64,000 bases of DNA from Streptomyces sp. NBC_01429 (lineage in GTDB: Bacteria > Actinomycetota > Actinomycetes > Streptomycetales > Streptomycetaceae). The notes below the pieces were generated by a model. That model searched no databases, was not told the DNA's origin, and saw nothing but the letters and a program-made list of their open reading frames with translations. The position numbers and the translations under genes were made by a program. Positions within the stretch are counted from its first letter, which is position 1. Every line of letters starts with the position of its first letter. Below are positions 60,602 through 64,000 of the stretch, in pieces. Where the stretch lies: positions 7,467,501 through 7,531,500 of the forward strand of contig NZ_CP109599.1 of the NCBI RefSeq assembly GCF_036231945.1, written 5' to 3'.

Positions 60602-61482
60602 CCTCGGTATCGGCCCCCGCCGAGCGGGACACCGACCCGTACACCCCCTCCGCGCGGCGCCTGGCACGGGAGCGCCATCACCGCGCCAGGACGCGCCGTG
60701 CCACCGCGATCGCCGCGCTCTCCACCCTGGTGACGGGCGCCGTCCTCTTCGTCGTCATCACCGGCTCGCCCGGCTGGCAGCGCGCCCGCGAGACCTTCTT
60801 CAGCGTCGAGTACGCCCGGATGGCGCTGCCCCTCGTCCTCGACGGACTGCTGCTCAATCTGCGGCTGCTCGCGGTCTGCGGGGTGTGCGTCCTGTTCCTC
60901 GGACTGCTGCTCGCCGTCGCCCGCACCCTGCGCGGCCCCGTCTTCTTCCCGGTCCGCGCGCTGGCCACCGCCTACACCGACTTCTTCCGCGGCCTGCCCC
61001 TGATCATCTGTCTGCTGATGGTCGTCTTCGGGGTGCCGGCGCTGCGCCTCCAGGGCGTCACCACGGACCCCGTGCTGCTCGGCGGCACCGCGCTGGTCCT
61101 CACCTACTCCGCCTACGTCGCCGAGGTCTTCCGGGCCGGCATCGAATCCGTACACCCCTCGCAGCGCGCGGCGGCCAGATCGCTCGGGCTCTCCCGGGGC
61201 AGGACCCTGCGGTACGTCGTGCTCCCGCAGGCGGTACGGCGGGTGGTGCCGCCGCTCCTCAACGACCTGGTGTCGCTCCAGAAGGACACCGGCCTCGTCT
61301 CCATCGCCGGCGCCGTGGACGCCGTGTACGCGGCCCAGATCATCGCCGGGAAGTACTTCAACTACACGCCGTACGTGGTCGCCGGCCTGGTCTTCGTCGC
61401 GCTGACGATCCCGATGACCCGCCTCACGGACTGGATCACGGCCCGCACCGACCGGCGGCGCGCCCAGGGAGGAACCGTATGA
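60598..61482 (+). CDS. amino-acid ABC transporter permease
   Basis: The 294-residue protein is of the HisM/GlnP family: MALPLVLDGLLLNLRLLAVC, TDFFRGLPLIICLLMVVFG, YSAYVAEVFRAGIESVHPSQ and LGLSRGRTLRYVVLPQAVRR, the last being the EAA loop that docks the ATPase. A basic N-terminal tail precedes the first helix. GTG 60598 overlaps the stop of the upstream gene by four bases. Confidence 0.92.
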   Translation: MTSVSAPAERDTDPYTPSARRLARERHHRARTRRATAIAALSTLVTGAVLFVVITGSPGWQRARETFFSVEYARMALPLVLDGLLLNLRLLAVCGVCVLFLGLLLAVARTLRGPVFFPVRALATAYTDFFRGLPLIICLLMVVFGVPALRLQGVTTDPVLLGGTALVLTYSAYVAEVFRAGIESVHPSQRAAARSLGLSRGRTLRYVVLPQAVRRVVPPLLNDLVSLQKDTGLVSIAGAVDAVYAAQIIAGKYFNYTPYVVAGLVFVALTIPMTRLTDWITARTDRRRAQGGTV

Positions 61483-62240
61483 CGGCCGAGGACACCCCCG
61501 TACTGCGGCTGGAATCCGTACGCAAGACCTTCGGCCGGGACCGCGTCGTCCTGCGCGACGTCACCCTCGACGTGCCCCCGCACACCGTGACGGCGCTGAT
61601 CGGCGCCTCGGGCTCCGGCAAGTCGACGCTGCTGCGCTGCGCGAACCTGCTGGAGGAGATCGACGACGGAGCGATCTTCCTGGACGGCGAGGAGATCACC
61701 GACCCGCGCACCGACCCGGACGCGGTGCGCCGCCGGATCGGCGTCGTGTTCCAGTCGTACAACCTCTTCCCGCACATGACGGTCCTGCGGAACATCACGC
61801 TCGCGCCGCGCCGGGTCCTCGGCGTCCCCCGCGCGGAGGCCGAGGAGCGCGCCCGCGAACTGCTGGAGCGGCTCGGCCTCGGAGACAAGGCGGCGGAGTA
61901 CCCGGACCGGCTCAGCGGCGGCCAGCAGCAGCGCGCCGCGATCGTCCGGGCCCTCGCGGTACGCCCCAGACTGCTGCTCCTCGACGAGATCACCGCCGCG
62001 CTCGACCCCGAACTGGTCGGTGAGGTGCTGTCGGTCGTACGGGATCTCAAGGCCGAGGGGATGACGATGGTGCTGGCCACCCACGAGATGGGCTTCGCCC
62101 GCGAGGTGGCCGACCAGGTGTGCTTCCTGGACGGCGGAGTGGTGCTGGAACGCGGCACGGCCCAGCAGGTCTTCGGCGATCCGCGGCAGGAACGTACGAA
62201 GCGGTTCCTGCGGCGGATCGTCGAAGCGGGCCGGCTCTGA
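61479..62240 (+). CDS. amino-acid ABC transporter ATP-binding protein
   Basis: The 253-residue ATPase is of the GlnQ/HisP family: Walker A GASGSGKSTLLRC, Q-loop VVFQSYNLFPHMTVL, signature LSGGQQQRAAIVRAL, Walker B RLLLLDEITAALD and switch LATHEMGFAREV. All catalytic motifs are intact; Walker B reads DEIT instead of the usual DEPT. ATG 61479 overlaps the permease stop by four bases and GGAGG lies upstream. Confidence 0.93.
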   Translation: MTAEDTPVLRLESVRKTFGRDRVVLRDVTLDVPPHTVTALIGASGSGKSTLLRCANLLEEIDDGAIFLDGEEITDPRTDPDAVRRRIGVVFQSYNLFPHMTVLRNITLAPRRVLGVPRAEAEERARELLERLGLGDKAAEYPDRLSGGQQQRAAIVRALAVRPRLLLLDEITAALDPELVGEVLSVVRDLKAEGMTMVLATHEMGFAREVADQVCFLDGGVVLERGTAQQVFGDPRQERTKRFLRRIVEAGRL

Positions 62241-62258
62241 GCGGCCGGCCGTCGGCCG

Positions 62259-63518
62259 TCAGTCCCCGGACCCCAGCCGCACCGGCAGCGTCGCCGTGCT
62301 GTTGGAGAACAGCGAGGGCACCGGGATCAGTGTGTCCGGGTCCACGGCGAGCGCGAGTTCCGGATAGCGCGCGAACACGGCGGGCAGCGCCACCGTCGCC
62401 TCCAGCCGCGCCAGCGGCGCGCCGAGGCAGAAGTGCGCGCCGTGGCCGAACGCCAGGTGTTTGCGCTGCTCCCGGGTGAGGTCGAACCGGTCGGCGTCCG
62501 CGCCGTGCTGGGCCGTGTCACGCCCCACCGCGCTGTACGGGGCCATGATGGCCTCGCCCTTGGGGATGCGCACACCGGCGATCTCCACATCCTCCAGGGG
62601 ATACCGGAAGGGGAAGTTCCCGATCGGCGCGTCCCAGCGCAGGGTCTCCTCCACCACATTCGCCCAGACCCGCTCGTCTCCCCGCTCCGCGAGGCCGCGC
62701 TGCTCGGGGTGGGTGAGCAGGGCGCGCACCGCGTTGGTGATCAGGCTGAGCGTGGTCTCCTGCCCCGCCGAGAGCATCACCAGCAGCGTACCCACCAGCT
62801 CCTCCTCGCTCAGCGATTCGGGGTCGGCGTCCCGGGCGGCGACGAGCGCGCTGGTCAGATCGTCGCCCGGCTCCGCGCGGCGCGTCCCGACCACCCGCGC
62901 CAGCAGCTGGTACTGCTCGATCTGACTGGCGGTCACCTCCTCGGGCGGCAGATCCGAGCGGAAGATGTTGTCCATCAACTCCTTCAGCCGCGGGCGCTCG
63001 TGCTCCGGCACCCCGAACAGCTCGCAGATGACCCGCATCGGCACCGGATGCGCGAAGTGCTGGCGCAGATCGACACTGCCGTCGGCACCGGCGTACGAGG
63101 GGAGCGCGTCCAGCAGCTCCGTCACGATCGCCTCGATCCTCGGCCGCAGCTCCTCGACCCGGCGCGGGGTGAAGGTCTGCGTCACGAGCTTGCGCAGCCG
63201 CCGGTGTTCCGAGCCGTCGGCGGTGACCATGTTGGTGACCTTCACCATGCCGATCAGCGGCCAGCCGTCGGATATCTCGCCGCGCAGGATGGCGTTCCAG
63301 TTGCGCCAGTCCTTGCTGAAGCGCGGATCGGACACCAGCTCGGCCAGCAGGGCGTGATCCGTCACCGACCAGGCCATGACGTCCCCGGGCAGCCGCACCC
63401 GCACCACCGGTCCGGCCTCCCGCAGCCGGGCCGCCTCGCCGTGGTGGTCGGAGCCGTGCGGATCGAGCGTGACGACGGGTATTCGCTGATCGGCGGAGGG
63501 AGCCGGGTATGAGGTCAT
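62259..63518 (-). CDS. cytochrome P450, CYP154-like
   Basis: The 419-residue P450 has the I-helix motif AGQETT, the K-helix EETLR (ExxR intact) and the haem-binding loop AFGHGAHFCLG with the Cys ligand. The N-terminal half (RLREAGPVVRVRLPGD, WNAILRGEISDGWPLIG, RRLRKLVTQTFTPRRVEELR) resembles the CYP154 family of Streptomyces, which hydroxylates steroids and aromatic substrates. It lies 34 bases downstream of a second P450 gene on the same strand. Confidence 0.88.
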   Translation of the reverse strand: MTSYPAPSADQRIPVVTLDPHGSDHHGEAARLREAGPVVRVRLPGDVMAWSVTDHALLAELVSDPRFSKDWRNWNAILRGEISDGWPLIGMVKVTNMVTADGSEHRRLRKLVTQTFTPRRVEELRPRIEAIVTELLDALPSYAGADGSVDLRQHFAHPVPMRVICELFGVPEHERPRLKELMDNIFRSDLPPEEVTASQIEQYQLLARVVGTRRAEPGDDLTSALVAARDADPESLSEEELVGTLLVMLSAGQETTLSLITNAVRALLTHPEQRGLAERGDERVWANVVEETLRWDAPIGNFPFRYPLEDVEIAGVRIPKGEAIMAPYSAVGRDTAQHGADADRFDLTREQRKHLAFGHGAHFCLGAPLARLEATVALPAVFARYPELALAVDPDTLIPVPSLFSNSTATLPVRLGSGD

Positions 63519-63552
63519 CTGCGTCTCCGGAGGACGGGGCGGAAGGAGGAAT

Positions 63553-64000
63553 TCACTGCGTACGGCCGTCTGCCCGGGCCCCCACCGCGGAGAACTCCAC
63601 GGGCAGGGAGACCGGGACCCTGGTCCACGGCGAGGGACGCCAGGTCACGTCCCGCGCCGGGATCGACAGCCGCATGTCGGGCAGCAGGTGCAGCGCGGTG
63701 TTCACCGCCGTACGGGTGATCAGCCGCGCGGGCACCTGCGCGGGACAGACATGGGGACCGGACGAGAAGGCCAGATGGGCGCGGTTGCCGGAGTCGCCGA
63801 CACCGCCCGTGCTCTCGTCGGGACGGATCGCCGGATCGTCGTTGGCGGCGGCGATCCCCAGGATCAGCACATCGCCGCGCCGGATCGGCCGGCCGCCCAG
63901 CTCGGTGTCGCGCAGCGCGTACCTGGCCGGCATGTTGTTCATCGGCGGATCGCGCCACAGCGCCTCGTCGAGGGCGTCGTCCACACCGAGCCTGCCGCCG
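63553..64000 (-). CDS. cytochrome P450, CYP157-like, C-terminal part (runs off the window)
   Basis: Only the last 148 codons are in the window; the gene continues past 64000. The haem loop is AFSSGPHVCPAQ, and LGGRPIRRGDVLILGIAAA is the usual P450 segment before it. The K-helix ExxR motif is replaced by DEALW, which is the hallmark of the CYP157 family, in which this otherwise conserved Arg is missing. In Streptomyces such genes often lie beside CYP154 genes in conservons. Confidence 0.82.
   Translation of the reverse strand, partial: GGRLGVDDALDEALWRDPPMNNMPARYALRDTELGGRPIRRGDVLILGIAAANDDPAIRPDESTGGVGDSGNRAHLAFSSGPHVCPAQVPARLITRTAVNTALHLLPDMRLSIPARDVTWRPSPWTRVPVSLPVEFSAVGARADGRTQ

Noticed and set aside
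1-64000. tRNA, rRNA, insertion sequence, integrase or prophage genes
   Set aside because: No transposase or integrase motif, no paired inverted repeats with target duplications, no rRNA stretch, and no tRNA-like cloverleaf was noticed by eye; short RNA genes could still be missed.

Overview
The window is high-GC actinobacterial DNA. Third codon positions are almost always G or C, there are many GTG starts, and long spurious ORFs lie opposite most real genes. The gene set points to Streptomyces: a DUF397 protein, an NsdA-like regulator, secreted polysaccharide hydrolases, a PAS/SpoIIE-type phosphatase, a Ser/Thr kinase with TPR repeats, a GvpU-like protein and a tandem CYP154/CYP157-type P450 pair. 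No rRNA, tRNA, CRISPR array, insertion sequence or prophage gene was seen. The region reads as ordinary chromosome with an accessory flavour and three decayed genes.

Layout. 0-8.7 kb: rRNA-type methyltransferase, a molybdate module (HTH-TOBE regulator, modA, fused modBC), a two-RCK ion-channel protein and a secreted PI-PLC. 8.7-15.4 kb: ATP-dependent DNA ligase, a secreted pectate lyase/pectin methylesterase fusion and a soluble kinase with TPRs. 15.4-20.7 kb: a TetR regulator and a DJ-1/PfpI protein that carry the same 15-bp operator, then an iron-siderophore type ABC importer and an ECF sigma factor. 20.7-22.1 kb: a His/Met-rich membrane protein and a PCu(A)C copper-chaperone remnant. 22.2-30.0 kb: PYROXD2-like oxidoreductase, serine hydrolase, Ca2+/H+ antiporter, acyl-CoA synthetase and a phenylacetate-CoA ligase broken by an amber codon. 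30-46.8 kb: DUF397, GH95, baeRF3, PGRP-type amidase, phosphotransferase, NsdA-like regulator, PAS/SpoIIE phosphatase, a DUF1304/TetR pair behind a large palindrome, endonuclease I, GH16 glucanase and a truncated isocitrate/isopropylmalate-type dehydrogenase. 46.8-64 kb: lipoprotein deacetylase, UBP zinc finger, GvpU-like protein, transporters, NUDIX, alditol-oxidase-like enzyme, a methyltransferase with a hexapeptide minisatellite, PucR-type regulator, esterase, polar amino-acid ABC importer and the P450 pair, the second of which runs off the right edge.

How genes work together. modA and modBC form a complete molybdate importer next to a likely molybdate-sensing regulator. The substrate-binding protein, permease and ATPase at 16.9-19.8 kb form one importer; 59.7-62.2 kb is another, with 4-bp translational overlaps. 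The TetR and DJ-1 genes look like one electrophile-response regulon. Pectinase, GH95, GH16, amidase, deacetylase, PI-PLC and endonuclease suit a soil saprophyte. The P450 pair suggests a conservon (cvn) operon just beyond position 64000.

Limits. All names rest on motif and family recognition by eye. Start codons follow visible ribosome binding sites where one exists; several remain uncertain and are marked.
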